From contig NC_085141.1 of the NCBI RefSeq assembly GCF_024139115.2, positions 173,922,994-173,986,993 on the forward strand: DNA of 64,000 nt, in the 5' to 3' direction. A model generated the notes under the pieces. That model had not been told where the DNA came from. It worked only from the letters and a program-made list of their open reading frames with translations, and did no database searches. Positions 63,641 through 64,000 of the stretch are shown here, piece by piece (position 1 is the first letter of the stretch; every line of letters starts with the position of its first letter). The position numbers were made by a program, and so were the translations under genes. Source of the stretch: Armigeres subalbatus (taxonomy: Eukaryota; Arthropoda; Insecta; Diptera; Culicidae).

Positions 63641-64000
63641 AGCTGTCAAATATGTGTAGCCTCCAATCGAGCGAATGCCGACGGCACTAACACTACGCCG
63701 TAGTCTATGAAAAATAAACACTGCAGTGAGTGAGAATGTTCTGAAACGCACAAAGTTTGGATAAAGCAAGAAACAACTGTTTCTGCTCAGCACAGAATTT
63801 CTTATACCAACATAATTATTTATTTGCATATTTCGCGTAAGGAATAAAGTGAAAACACTACATTTCTACGGATTTGGTGTATTTTTGTTCGATGCTATCT
63901 TTAATTTAATATGTGCTTTCGACACCACTCTCTCTTGTAAAAACGGTAAACAATACAAATTTTTACAAATACTACCACAATTTATGATAGTATATGAGAA
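63641..64000. other. window end, nothing recognised
   Basis: Sequence after the tRNA-like repeat; a 63-codon minus ORF is not credible. Confidence 0.4.

Overview
The window looks like nuclear DNA of an Aedes-type (culicine) mosquito. It holds three intron-containing animal genes set in very repeat-rich DNA. The repeats include tRNA-derived SINEs with the Feilai-like 'gcgtaggattgccaatccgg' core, Ty3/gypsy and BEL/Pao LTR retrotransposons, a non-LTR retrotransposon, and many short inverted-repeat (MITE-like) elements. I infer the organism from repeat types and protein resemblance recalled without a database search; the species is not determined.

Region 1-9.6 kb is dominated by Fbxl7 (+ strand), an F-box/leucine-rich-repeat protein spread over five coding exons (771 codons). 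Its introns hold three 5'-truncated copies of one non-LTR retrotransposon, a SINE split by a 1.3-kb insertion, a rearranged local duplication, and a 98-bp MITE whose empty site survives in the paralogous copy. Region 10.0-14.8 kb is a complete but dead Ty3/gypsy element (- strand). Region 15-22 kb is a patchwork of small DNA elements, including a three-level nest (19.3-20.9 kb) and an intron-bearing gene fragment on the - strand interrupted by a MITE. Region 22.4-33.5 kb is a repeat of about 0.86-0.9 kb into which a young BEL/Pao element inserted (24.27-32.02 kb, perfect GGCAC target duplication). That element encodes a PHD-finger protein and carries a MITE in its pol gene.

Region 33.9-38.2 kb is a 4.3-kb minisatellite built on a 12-bp GGAATTCC-centred unit with two higher-order repeats of about 1.9 kb. 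Region 38.2-42.1 kb is an array of roughly 500-bp units, each made of large palindromes, with tRNA-gene-like segments at the palindrome centres. A non-palindromic relative sits at 63.2-63.6 kb.

Region 44.3-45.4 kb holds two small convergent housekeeping genes: a SNAPC5-like coiled-coil protein (+) and Pam16/Tim16, the mitochondrial import-motor subunit (-). From 45.7 kb to the end the window is almost entirely DNA-transposon debris: hAT-type elements with exact 8-bp duplications, TA-flanked foldbacks, palindromic elements with unusually long direct repeats, long inverted repeats and a 143-bp tandem array. No CRISPR array, rRNA or convincing functional tRNA gene is visible. The real genes do not form an operon; they work separately in ubiquitin ligation, snRNA transcription and mitochondrial import.
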